DNA of 7,138 nucleotides from a bacterium (GTDB lineage Bacteria > Dependentiae > Babeliae > Babeliales > RVW-14), in assembly GCA_010027825.1 (NCBI GenBank), contig RGUK01000068.1, positions 1 through 7,138 on the forward strand. Direction: 5' to 3'. The first letter of the stretch is position 1. The number at the start of each line of letters is the position of its first letter. The translations under genes were made by a program, and so were the position numbers. Under the pieces are notes generated by a model. That model was not told the DNA's origin, searched no databases, and worked only from the letters and a program-made list of their open reading frames with translations. Below are positions 1-6,320 of this stretch, piece by piece.

Positions 1-119
1 GCTTTTTTAGCTACTTTTCTCTTGGCTACTTTTCTCTTAGCTGCAGGTCTTTTGGCAGCTTTTTTAGCTACCTTACGTTTTGCAGCTTTTTTAGCTACTT
101 TTCTTTTAGCAGCTTTTTT
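1..119 (-). repeat. In-frame 27-base tandem repeats encoding KKAAKRKVA
   Basis: Three 27-base units encode KKAAKRKVA, KKAAKRKVA and KKAAKRPAA. Two 15-base units encoding KRKVA follow, and a new KKA unit begins at the window edge. Codons vary between units (AAA/AAG for Lys, GCT/GCA/GCC for Ala, AGA/CGT for Arg), so the protein pattern is more regular than the DNA. Such arrays commonly change length by slippage and are prone to collapse in short-read assembly. Confidence 0.75.
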
Positions 120-128
120 GATTGCCAT
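1..128 (-). CDS. Histone H1-like lysine/alanine-rich DNA-binding protein, C-terminus cut by window edge
   Basis: Reading the minus strand from ATG at 128 gives at least 42 residues with no stop before the window edge. The protein starts MAIKKAAKRKVA and continues as near-perfect KKAAKRKVA units, with one KRPAA variant and two short KRKVA units. Nearly every residue is Lys, Arg, Ala or Val, as in the basic tails of histone H1 and bacterial H1-like proteins (chlamydial Hc, bordetella BpH families). Such proteins bind DNA non-specifically and compact the nucleoid. The start is firm: AAAGGAGG lies 7 bases upstream. The stop of the M16 peptidase gene is 15 bases upstream, so the two are probably co-transcribed. 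The total length and any C-terminal domain lie outside the window. A ribosomal or other basic protein is possible but would not usually show such regular units. Confidence 0.8.
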   Translation of the reverse strand, partial: MAIKKAAKRKVAKKAAKRKVAKKAAKRPAAKRKVAKRKVAKK

Positions 129-135
129 CGTGTGG

Positions 136-143
136 CCTCCTTT
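136..143 (-). promoter_or_regulatory. Strong Shine-Dalgarno site of the histone-like gene
   Basis: The minus strand reads AAAGGAGG here, 7 bases before the ATG at 128, the best ribosome binding site in the window. It begins immediately after the TAA stop (144-146) of the upstream M16 gene. The histone-like protein can therefore be translated efficiently whatever the state of the M16 reading frame. The strength suits an abundant nucleoid protein (inference). Confidence 0.8.
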
Positions 144-1058
144 TTAACGGACTCTCCCTTTTTGTACCAACACTTTTCCACGCTTGGATCGCCCAATACT
201 AATCGAACTCATCTCGTTCTTAGAGCAGTATTTGCGAGCGATTTCATTAACTTTATCCAACTTCAGTATAGACAGAAATTCTCCCTGTTTGTCAAATAAA
301 TTAAAACTTAAGTTAAGCTTTTTGAGAAATAGAAAGGTTTGCGCGATTTGTGCATTTGTCTCGAAAAGCTCTACTGAGGAGGCAAAATAAACATTTTTTG
401 CTAATTCTAACTCGTCGGCAGTGATACCATTTTTGCCAACAAGATCAATGGTTTCAAGGATCAGGTCTTGAGCATGATCAGCTTTTTCTGGGGCCACAAT
501 AGTTTTGATAAATCGCATCCCCGGTTCCTTGTGTGATCCGTAGAGGAGCGAGCCCCCAATCATGTAAAAAAGCCCGCTTTGTTCGCGCAAAGCGAAAAGG
601 CGGGAAGCGGGTGAACCACCTGAGCCTCCGGTCACTACAATGTCCAATAAGGCTAGCGCATTGTAGTCTTCGTGGTTGCGCGCTATCGAGGGTGCCATGA
701 AGCCCAGCACTGTTTGCTCGCGCTGTTGAGGGATGTCGATATGCTGTGCCGTGTAAGGAGGCATAGCGGGGAAAATGAGGTCGGGGACTTGTTTGCCACG
801 CCAATCGTCAAAGGCGGCAGCAACCGTTTTTTTGATATCGATCTTGGTTAAATCCCCCACAATGACCAAAATAGCTTGGTCTGGGGTGAGGTATTTTGAG
901 CAGTAGGCTTGCAATAACTGCTTGGATATTTCGGTGATACTTTCCTTGGTGCCCGAAGGATTTTTGTGGTAGGGATGCTGTTGGTAAATGATTTCGCGTG
1001 CCAATTGGTCGATATAATCAATTGGCGAATCCCACAACTCTTCCACTTCATTGAGCAT
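144..1058 (-). CDS. C-terminal part of a two-unit M16 zinc peptidase (frameshifted fragment)
   Basis: This 304-residue ORF is the end of the M16 protein whose beginning lies at 848-2788 in another frame. It enters in the helix that follows the break (MLNEVEELWDSPIDYIDQLA). The typical M16 sequence HPYHKNPSGTKESI follows at about 28-41, then the strand QAILVIVGDL at 61-70. The substrate-side motif SRLFALREQSGLFY lies at 152-165 and matches the conserved Arg/Tyr region of the M16 C-terminal domain. No zinc-binding HxxEH is present, as expected for the non-catalytic half. The coding sense continues upstream of the ATG as EALQ in the same frame, so 1058 is probably not a native start; AGAGG 8 bases upstream is only a weak ribosome site. 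On its own the product would lack the first strands of its third domain. The stop is followed at once by the histone-like gene. Confidence 0.8.
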   Translation of the reverse strand: MLNEVEELWDSPIDYIDQLAREIIYQQHPYHKNPSGTKESITEISKQLLQAYCSKYLTPDQAILVIVGDLTKIDIKKTVAAAFDDWRGKQVPDLIFPAMPPYTAQHIDIPQQREQTVLGFMAPSIARNHEDYNALALLDIVVTGGSGGSPASRLFALREQSGLFYMIGGSLLYGSHKEPGMRFIKTIVAPEKADHAQDLILETIDLVGKNGITADELELAKNVYFASSVELFETNAQIAQTFLFLKKLNLSFNLFDKQGEFLSILKLDKVNEIARKYCSKNEMSSISIGRSKRGKVLVQKGRVR

Positions 1059-2788
1059 TTGTAAGGCCTCTGAACGATGTCGGCAAGGATGGTAATGGCA
1101 TCATAAAAATCTTCGTGCAGGGCCCGCACAGCAATATTGTCGCTGCCGGCGGCAAGGTGGATGCCTTTGGTTTCAAGAATTTGAGCAAATGCTTCCGGCG
1201 TGAAGTCTTGCGTGCTGTCGCTGATGGTGCGCATCATCATGCCAAAGGCCCCAGACTGTGCTTCATCTTCGTACAGGTAGTTGCCCTTCAAACAAAGCAC
1301 GCTGATAACTTGGGGCACCAGGGGGTTGTGGTGATAGAGCACCTCCATGCCATTGTTCAGCATGAAAGATTCTGGTTGGGGATGTTTTTTGCTTACGCGC
1401 TCTGGTGCGGGGATGACATTAACTAATTTGCCTGCCTCCACAGGGGTTGTTCTGACATGATTGCGCAGAATTTCTTCTTCCAAGGCATCGGCAGCATGGT
1501 GGATTTGTTGCATGCGCTGTGTGCCCTCTTCATCGATGGGGAGGAGGTAGCCGCGGTGCATTACCAGCGGGGTCAGGTACGTGGCAAAAAAGGTTTGCAT
1601 ATCTTCTTTGCTCGTTTGTTCAATTGCTTGCAGATAGGTATCAATGAAGGCTTCGTTGCGCGTTGCTACAAATGAATTACCAATGACAAAGGCCTGTTTC
1701 TCTGTGCTTTCCAGCAGAGAGGTTAGGTCAACATGCGTGCGCTTTTGGGCTGCTTCAAACTCCCAGTCTTCGACCTCGTTAGTTGCCAGTGCTTGCAGTT
1801 CCTCAACCAAGATTTCTTCAATTTGTTCAGGGTGAACGTCATTTGCAGGCCAAATGCCAAAGTATAAGAGGCCGCGTTCGACCAGATCATATACCGTGCA
1901 ATCGACATCAATCGCCAGTTGTTCTTGGTTGACGAGGCGGTTGTACAGGCGCGAGCTTTTGCCAGTGGATAAGATGATACTTGCCAAGTCGATGAGATGG
2001 TTTTTGCCATCATTAAAGCCAGGTATTTTGAAAAGGTACGTGAACCAGGGATGGCTTACCGGGCGGTACAGGGTTGTGGTTTTGCTGTACACATCGTCAG
2101 TAAAGTAGTGCTTGGCGCGTACATAATTATTAACCGCAGGGATTTTACCAAAAAACGCTTCTGCCTGTGCAAACACTGCTTCCGGCTCTACATCGCCAAC
2201 CACTACTAGGGTAGCATTCCCAGGGTGGTAGTGTTTTTTATAAAAGGCATACAGATCATCTCGTTTGAGCGCGCATAAATCATACTTTGATCCAATGATG
2301 GGGCTATGGTAAGGGTGCTCTGGAAAGGCGCTTGCAAGCATGTGTTCTAGCAGTGCCCCTTGAAAGTCATCCCGGTACATGCGCAGTTCTTCAATAACGG
2401 CCTTCAGTTCAGAGGCGAGCATGTTACTATCAAAGCGTGCGTTTTGCATGCAATCAGCAAAGATGCGCAAGGCAACCTCCCAGCAGGAGCTGGGAAGGCG
2501 GAACGTGTAACAAGTGTAATCTTGCGATGTAAAAGCGTTGGAATCAGCTGTTAATTTTTGACTAATCAGGTTAATATCAGCTTCTGATAATTCCTGCGTG
2601 CCTTTGAAGAGCATGTGCTCAATCAAATGAGCCATGCCGCGTTCATGCAGCGCTTCATCTTTTGAACCAACATTGTACCACAGATGTGCTTCGACGCGAG
2701 GGATGTGTCTGACGGGGCGTGTAAGAACGGTGAGCCCGTTTGATAACACTTTCTTAAAGACCTTAAACCGAGGCAGGGGTGCTGTCAT
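848..2788 (-). CDS. N-terminal part of a two-unit M16 (pitrilysin/insulinase-type) zinc peptidase, frame lost near 1070
   Basis: The product is a metallopeptidase of the inverted-zinc-motif family. From the ATG at 2788 the protein starts MTAPLPRFKVFKKVLSNGLT. The zinc motif HLIEH lies at residues 54-58 and the third ligand is in IEEL at 133-134, the spacing expected for M16, so this half should be catalytic. The M16 C-terminal domain follows (TLVVVGD about 193-199, SRLYNRL 279-285). A second, motif-less M16 unit begins near 474 (FMLNNGMEVLYHHNPLVPQV). Sense ends at about residue 574 (ILADIVQRP); the remaining 70 or so residues to the stop at 848 are out-of-frame translation. An in-frame TTG at 2818 would add 10 residues but has no ribosome site, whereas AAAAAAGG precedes the ATG at 2788. 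I see no signal peptide, so a cytoplasmic location is inferred. The intact protein would be roughly 890 residues. Substrate unknown. Confidence 0.85.
   Translation of the reverse strand: MTAPLPRFKVFKKVLSNGLTVLTRPVRHIPRVEAHLWYNVGSKDEALHERGMAHLIEHMLFKGTQELSEADINLISQKLTADSNAFTSQDYTCYTFRLPSSCWEVALRIFADCMQNARFDSNMLASELKAVIEELRMYRDDFQGALLEHMLASAFPEHPYHSPIIGSKYDLCALKRDDLYAFYKKHYHPGNATLVVVGDVEPEAVFAQAEAFFGKIPAVNNYVRAKHYFTDDVYSKTTTLYRPVSHPWFTYLFKIPGFNDGKNHLIDLASIILSTGKSSRLYNRLVNQEQLAIDVDCTVYDLVERGLLYFGIWPANDVHPEQIEEILVEELQALATNEVEDWEFEAAQKRTHVDLTSLLESTEKQAFVIGNSFVATRNEAFIDTYLQAIEQTSKEDMQTFFATYLTPLVMHRGYLLPIDEEGTQRMQQIHHAADALEEEILRNHVRTTPVEAGKLVNVIPAPERVSKKHPQPESFMLNNGMEVLYHHNPLVPQVISVLCLKGNYLYEDEAQSGAFGMMMRTISDSTQDFTPEAFAQILETKGIHLAAGSDNIAVRALHEDFYDAITILADIVQRPYKCSMKWKSCGIRQLIISTNWHAKSFTNSIPTTKILRAPRKVSPKYPSSYCKPTAQNTSPQTKLFWSLWGI
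1065..1075 (-). other. Frame break and probable small deletion in the M16 peptidase gene
   Basis: On the minus strand GTTCAGAGGCC reads V-Q-R-P in the upstream frame and E-A in the downstream frame (EALQMLNEVEEL). M16 proteins normally have here a segment of the type P-x-F-P-E-x-x-F-E-K-x-R between the last helix of one part and the next helix. About 11-14 residues of that kind are missing. The frame relation requires loss of 3n+1 bases, for example 34, 37 or 40. No homopolymer or slippery heptamer is present, so neither programmed frameshifting nor a simple homopolymer sequencing error explains it well. Confidence 0.65.
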
Positions 2789-2862
2789 GAATGGAACCTT
2801 TTTTAACGTGCAGGGCAAAAGCGGTAGTTTAGCACGAAATAACTTGTAAGGACATGTTGATA
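2789..2862. promoter_or_regulatory. Divergent intergenic region between the M16 and acyltransferase genes
   Basis: This gap of 74 bases separates the minus-strand ATG at 2788 from the plus-strand ATG at 2863 and should carry the promoters for both units. On the minus strand AAAAAAGG (about 2798-2805) is the M16 ribosome site. On the plus strand TAAGGA (2847-2852) is the acyltransferase ribosome site. I could not pick a convincing -35/-10 pair in either direction; TTACAA and TAAACT on the minus strand are only 12 bases apart, which is too close. Confidence 0.4.
2847..2852 (+). promoter_or_regulatory. Shine-Dalgarno site that decides the acyltransferase start
   Basis: TAAGGA lies here. It is too close to the ATG at 2854 to serve it but is about 10 bases from the in-frame ATG at 2863, giving the start MRLTKG. 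The in-frame TTG at 2857 is 4 bases away and less likely. Confidence 0.5.
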
Positions 2863-3471
2863 ATGCGTTTGACCAAGGGTATCAGCAGGGCGATCAGGGC
2901 GAATACGGTTTTTAATTTTGTCATAAAAAATGCGTTGTATTGCGTGCTTAAACTGCTGTTTAGCACGTATCGTTTACGCGTCTCTTATGGTCCTGGGGTA
3001 AAACAGCCATTGTCTAAACAAGAGGGCGTGTTTTATTTTTGGCACCAGCAAATTATTGCTGGGATGTTCTTTTTCCACACTCTCAAGAGTCAGGGCGCGT
3101 GCGTGGTCAGCTCGAGCGGGGATGGGAAAATTGCGGGCTATTTATGTCAGCGGCTTGGCTTCACCGTCCTCTACGGTTCTTCTTTCAAAGGTCCTGTAGC
3201 GCTCGTGCGCAGCGCGCTCGATCAACTCAACGGCAACCGTCGTTTGTGCATGGTGGGCGATGGGTCGCGTGGCCCAGCACTCGTGCTACAGCCAGGGATT
3301 ATGTACCTGGCAGAAAAAGTGGGTGTGCCCGTGGTGTTTATTGATTGCAAACCACAGTGGGCTTTTACGTTTACAAAAAGTTGGGACCAGTTTAAGCTGC
3401 CGTTACCTTTTAGCATCATCCAAGTAACCGTTAACAGCCCGCAGCATGTACGCCCAAGTTCTTCTTCTTAA
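2863..3471 (+). CDS. DUF374-type lysophospholipid/lipid A acyltransferase-like protein
   Basis: A 202-residue protein of the DUF374 branch of the lysophospholipid acyltransferase superfamily, predicted to move an acyl chain onto a membrane lipid at the inner membrane; the actual acceptor is unknown. The family motifs appear in order: FYFWHQQ with the candidate catalytic His at residue 61, SSSGDGK (83-89), GSSFKGP (105-111), GDGSRGP (132-138), QPGIMYLAEKVGVPVV (143-158) and KSWDQFKLPLPFS (172-184). The hydrophobic N-terminal stretch (about 16-36) may contact the membrane. Length is normal for DUF374. I chose ATG at 2863 because TAAGGA sits 10 bases upstream; ATG at 2854 would place that site only 1 base from the start, and TTG at 2857 is also possible. 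The 3' end overlaps priA by 26 bases, so the two are translationally linked. Confidence 0.85.
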   Translation: MRLTKGISRAIRANTVFNFVIKNALYCVLKLLFSTYRLRVSYGPGVKQPLSKQEGVFYFWHQQIIAGMFFFHTLKSQGACVVSSSGDGKIAGYLCQRLGFTVLYGSSFKGPVALVRSALDQLNGNRRLCMVGDGSRGPALVLQPGIMYLAEKVGVPVVFIDCKPQWAFTFTKSWDQFKLPLPFSIIQVTVNSPQHVRPSSSS

Positions 3472-5422
3472 TGGTTTTGTAACACCTCTCTGGTACCGCA
3501 TTCCGGATGAATTGCGCCTTGCGGTAAACAAATTTAGTCTAGTGCATGTGCCGCTCCAAAAGCGCACGGAAGTCGCGTTGGTCATGCGTCTTGCCGTCCA
3601 GCTTGATACGTCGGTGACGTTTGCGGTGCGTGACATGCATGGCTTAGCAGATTTTCCTGGGGACAATGCATATCAGCCGTTCATAGAAAAAATGGCGTCG
3701 TTTTATTGCTTGGCGCCCCTCTATTTCTATCAGCGCATACGCCATTTTTTGCAGGAAAAGGCTCCCAGCCAGCCCATTGCTTCAAGAGCCTTGGCGGAGG
3801 AAGCCATGACAAGCGGCGTCCAGTTAACCGATGAGCAGCAACTGATTGTTGATGCGGTTGCTCCTCATATCACTACGCCTTCCTTTCATCCTGCCGTTAT
3901 TCATGGGGTTACGGGTTCTGGCAAAACTGAAGTCTACAAAGTGCTGCTTCGCCAAGCGTGGCAAGAAGGGAAGAGCACGGTATTGCTGCTCCCCGAAGTC
4001 TCGTTGGCGGTTCGCTTTCATCATATCTTGAGCCAGGCGTTTCCTGACGTGCCAATTTTTGGTTTTCACTCCGGGTCGACGCCTAAGGAAAAAAAGTTCC
4101 TCTGGGAAGCTCTGCATCATGACAAACCGTTATTAATCATTGGCGTTCACTTGCCAATGATGTTGCCCATTCCGCGTTTGGGGCTGATAATTATTGATGA
4201 GGAGCACGAACAAAGCTTTGTTGAAAAAAAGCATCCGCGCATCAATTCCAAAGAAATGGCCCTGTGGCGTGCCTCGTACTATCGCATCCCGATTGTGCTC
4301 GGTTCAGCAACGCCGTCGCTTGCAACGCTTTATAATGTGCAGCGCCAACACTGGCCGCTTTATCGCATAACAAAGCGTTTTGGGGGGAGCTTTCCAGCGA
4401 TTAAAAAAATCATCTTGACGGACAAATCGCGTCAGCAAGGAAAGTATTTTTGGGTTTCAGCCCAGCTGCAGCGAGCGGTGGCCGAACGCTTGAGCAAAAA
4501 AGAGCAGGTCATTATTTTCATCAATCGTCGGGGGTATAGCTTTTTTGTTCAGTGCAAGGGATGCGGCTTTATTCCTTCCTGCAAGCACTGCTCAGTAAGT
4601 TTAACCTTGCACGAGCCCGATTGTTTGCAATGCCACTACTGTGATTATGCTATCCAGCTGCCCCTTAGGTGCAGCGCGTGTCCAGCGCCGCCGGAGAGCT
4701 GGCTTAAAAAGGGGATTGGCACCCAGCAGGTGGTCCACATGTTCAAAGATTTGTTCCCTGCAGCTATTATTGAACGCGCTGATTTGGACTCTACCAAGAA
4801 GAAACGTGGGTGGCAGGAGACAGCAGAGCGCATGTACCAAGGCCAGATCGACATTTTAATTGGCACTCAGTCTATTACCAAGGGGTACCACTTTCCAGGC
4901 GTGACGCTGGTGGGGGTGCTGTGGGCTGACGTTAACGTGCATTTTCCGGTCTATAATGCGGCTGAGATCACCTTGCAACAGCTTATTCAAGTTGCTGGTC
5001 GCGCGGGACGTGCTTCGGCTGGTGGAGAGGTCATCGTTCAACTAATGCGCGATAATCAACTTTTCGATTATGCTGATGAGCAAGCCTACCTGTCTTTTGC
5101 CGAGCAAGAGTTGGCTGTACGGCAGATGGTTGGCTATCCCCCGTGCATGCGTCTTGGCAGTATTGAGCTACGCCATCCACAAGCTGCGGTTGTGGAACAA
5201 GATGCAGCAGAGGTTGCCGCAATGTTGCGTGCTTTTGTGCAAGAAAAGCAGCTAGCAGTGTCCCTGCTGGGCCCATCGTTGCCGGTTATTGCACGTATTC
5301 AACAACAAGAGATCAGACAGTTAGTTGTTAAGGCTGCTTCATTTAAAGATCTGCACGCAATTCTTATGCGGGCCCAGCATGTGCCACTGGCATCGGCGCT
5401 GTATGTGATGGTTGGTAGCTAA
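3446..5422 (+). CDS. priA: Primosomal protein N' (PriA), replication restart DNA helicase
   Basis: PriA recognises abandoned forks, unwinds DNA 3' to 5' with ATP and reloads the replicative helicase. The 658-residue protein is complete. The N-terminal DNA-binding domain starts MYAQVLLLNGF and includes LVHVPLQKR (32-40). The Walker A motif GVTGSGKT is at 154-161 and the motif Ib-like FHSGSTPKEK at 207-216. The DEEH box is at 251-254 and GSATPS at 286-291. Eight cysteines in CxxC pairs form the two zinc sites typical of PriA (370/373, 379/382, 396/399, 409/412). GTQSITKGYHFP (473-484) and QVAGRAGR (515-522) are motifs V and VI. It is shorter than E. coli PriA, as in many phyla. An oddity is GVHLP at 233-237 where PriA usually has GTRSA. 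There is no clear ribosome site at 3446, so coupling to the overlapping acyltransferase gene is likely. Confidence 0.97.
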   Translation: MYAQVLLLNGFVTPLWYRIPDELRLAVNKFSLVHVPLQKRTEVALVMRLAVQLDTSVTFAVRDMHGLADFPGDNAYQPFIEKMASFYCLAPLYFYQRIRHFLQEKAPSQPIASRALAEEAMTSGVQLTDEQQLIVDAVAPHITTPSFHPAVIHGVTGSGKTEVYKVLLRQAWQEGKSTVLLLPEVSLAVRFHHILSQAFPDVPIFGFHSGSTPKEKKFLWEALHHDKPLLIIGVHLPMMLPIPRLGLIIIDEEHEQSFVEKKHPRINSKEMALWRASYYRIPIVLGSATPSLATLYNVQRQHWPLYRITKRFGGSFPAIKKIILTDKSRQQGKYFWVSAQLQRAVAERLSKKEQVIIFINRRGYSFFVQCKGCGFIPSCKHCSVSLTLHEPDCLQCHYCDYAIQLPLRCSACPAPPESWLKKGIGTQQVVHMFKDLFPAAIIERADLDSTKKKRGWQETAERMYQGQIDILIGTQSITKGYHFPGVTLVGVLWADVNVHFPVYNAAEITLQQLIQVAGRAGRASAGGEVIVQLMRDNQLFDYADEQAYLSFAEQELAVRQMVGYPPCMRLGSIELRHPQAAVVEQDAAEVAAMLRAFVQEKQLAVSLLGPSLPVIARIQQQEIRQLVVKAASFKDLHAILMRAQHVPLASALYVMVGS

Positions 5423-6176
5423 TGCCTTCCTGTTCCAGCACGAGAGGCCAGTTTCGTTCAAAAAATCGGTATAAGCGATCTTTGACTGTTTGCTCCAAGT
5501 GCTCCAAATGCACCGCTCCTGAGACTATTATGTCCTCATCGGAGGATAATCCGCTGACCAGGTCATAGAAACTTGGGATCTTATAAGCGCCAGAGCTGGA
5601 GCTAGGCGCGGCTTTGGAGGCGGTTCTTATATGCTCGGCAAATAGAATAAGAGCTACATAGCTCCTATATTTTTCCGAAGGGTAGAGTTTTAATGCAAAT
5701 TCACCCTGCGGTTCGGTAGAATGAATAAAGATAACTTCCTTTCCATCGGCCGAAGCTTCCTGCCAAGCTTGTGATGCTGCACGCAAAGCACGCAGATCGG
5801 TGTCTATGTAAAACACCTTTGCGTAATCGCTTGTTCGAATCAAATTTGCCAGGTACTTCCCCTTCAGTGCACTGCTTTCACGTGCAGACAGATTTTCTTT
5901 GCCAATGCAGTGTATTTGGTCCGTGGCCAGATTAAATCTACGACGGGCTAGGTCATCTCTCACCGCTTCAGCTTTTCCTTCTAGGGCCCCTGATAGGATA
6001 ATAATAGAGCAGTAGCCACGGCTGTTTTTTTTTAGGATAGAGGGATAGAAATTGCTAACAGGCCGGCGGGGATTTGCATACCAGCGTAAATAGGCTTGAT
6101 GATCCTCGAGGTTCTCTTCTGGGTATGCGGCTTGCCAGTATTGAGTACAGAAGCATTTATGCCAAACACGAAGCAA
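5364..6176 (-). CDS. HAD-like protein, C-terminal part (frameshifted fragment)
   Basis: A 270-residue ORF whose nominal first codon is TTG at 6176, with no ribosome site. It contains no other Met until residue 262, so it is unlikely to be expressed alone; sense begins near residue 14 (YWQAAYPEENLEDHQAYLRWY). It continues the secreted protein starting at 6319. The order of features suggests a haloacid dehalogenase-like fold: a strand ending in a Ser (SIIILSGA, 57-64; motif II position), a Lys-containing helix (ALKGKYLANL, 103-112; motif III) and a strand with acidic residues (VFYIDTD, 121-127; motif IV). This resembles the DUF2608 style of HAD protein, but the match is weak and I give no enzymatic function. 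A Ser-rich linker (PSSSSG, 191-196) precedes a C-terminal helical part. The last 19 or so residues and the stop lie antisense to the end of priA. Confidence 0.6.
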   Translation of the reverse strand: MLRVWHKCFCTQYWQAAYPEENLEDHQAYLRWYANPRRPVSNFYPSILKKNSRGYCSIIILSGALEGKAEAVRDDLARRRFNLATDQIHCIGKENLSARESSALKGKYLANLIRTSDYAKVFYIDTDLRALRAASQAWQEASADGKEVIFIHSTEPQGEFALKLYPSEKYRSYVALILFAEHIRTASKAAPSSSSGAYKIPSFYDLVSGLSSDEDIIVSGAVHLEHLEQTVKDRLYRFFERNWPLVLEQEGISYQPSHTAPMPVAHAGPA

Positions 6177-6319
6177 ACTTTAGATTGCCTAGCATGCGCT
6201 GATACTCGCTTATGAGGCGTTTGATCGGCAAAAATAGCAGGCAGGGTCTCGCTTGCTGCGCTCAGAGCGGTGCTACCAAGGAAAAAATAGGCAAAAAATG
6301 CTAATAGAGGTACGCGCAT
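6032..6319 (-). CDS. Secreted HAD-like protein, N-terminal part with signal peptide (frameshifted fragment)
   Basis: ATG at 6319 starts MRVPLLAFFAYFFLGSTALS, a short basic start plus hydrophobic core with small residues at 16-22. This is a classical Sec signal peptide with cleavage expected around residues 20-22. A strand FVFGINASVL (50-59) follows and sits where HAD phosphatases carry DxDxT(L/V). Here both acidic positions are replaced (Gly53, Asn55), so phosphatase chemistry looks lost if the alignment is right. After about residue 61 this frame turns basic and unconvincing and ends at 6032, while the other frame (5364-6176) carries the continuation. The start codon lies 1 base after the stop of the upstream ORF and has no clear ribosome site, which implies translational coupling. 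Likely location is periplasm or outside the cell (inference). Confidence 0.6.
   Translation of the reverse strand: MRVPLLAFFAYFFLGSTALSAASETLPAIFADQTPHKRVSAHARQSKVCFVFGINASVLNTGKPHTQKRTSRIIKPIYAGMQIPAGLLAISIPLS
6135..6148 (-). other. Probable frame break in the HAD-like gene
   Basis: Around the minus-strand sequence GTACTCAATACTGG the N-terminal frame reads VLNTG and the C-terminal frame reads TQYWQ. Sense on the 5' side (signal peptide, motif-I-like strand) and on the 3' side (HAD-like core) lies in different frames. The offset corresponds to loss of 1 base or 3n+1 bases. There is no homopolymer at this place. The exact position is uncertain by some tens of bases, because the downstream frame is open from about 6176. 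Confidence 0.5.
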
Positions 6320-6320
6320 G

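Noticed and set aside
1059..1080. Programmed ribosomal frameshift joining the two M16 parts.
   Set aside because: There is no slippery heptamer or obvious stimulatory hairpin, and family comparison indicates missing residues, which frameshifting would not restore.
1115..2108. Several plus-strand ORFs of 60-100 codons opposite the M16 gene.
   Set aside because: They are antisense shadows of a well-supported coding region; their translations show no family-like pattern and no good starts.
2478..2495. Perfect 7-base inverted repeat TCCCAGC/GCTGGGA with a 4-base loop, terminator-like.
   Set aside because: It lies inside the M16 coding region, has no T-tract on either side and encodes conserved-looking protein; treated as chance.
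2789..2818. Upstream TTG start at 2818 for the M16 peptidase.
   Set aside because: It has no ribosome site, while the ATG at 2788 has AAAAAAGG upstream and gives the usual short lead into the first M16 strand.
3039..3344. A 101-codon plus-strand ORF inside the DUF374 gene.
   Set aside because: It is an alternate-frame shadow, rich in Arg/Ser/Trp and without recognisable motifs, while the DUF374 motifs fill the main frame.
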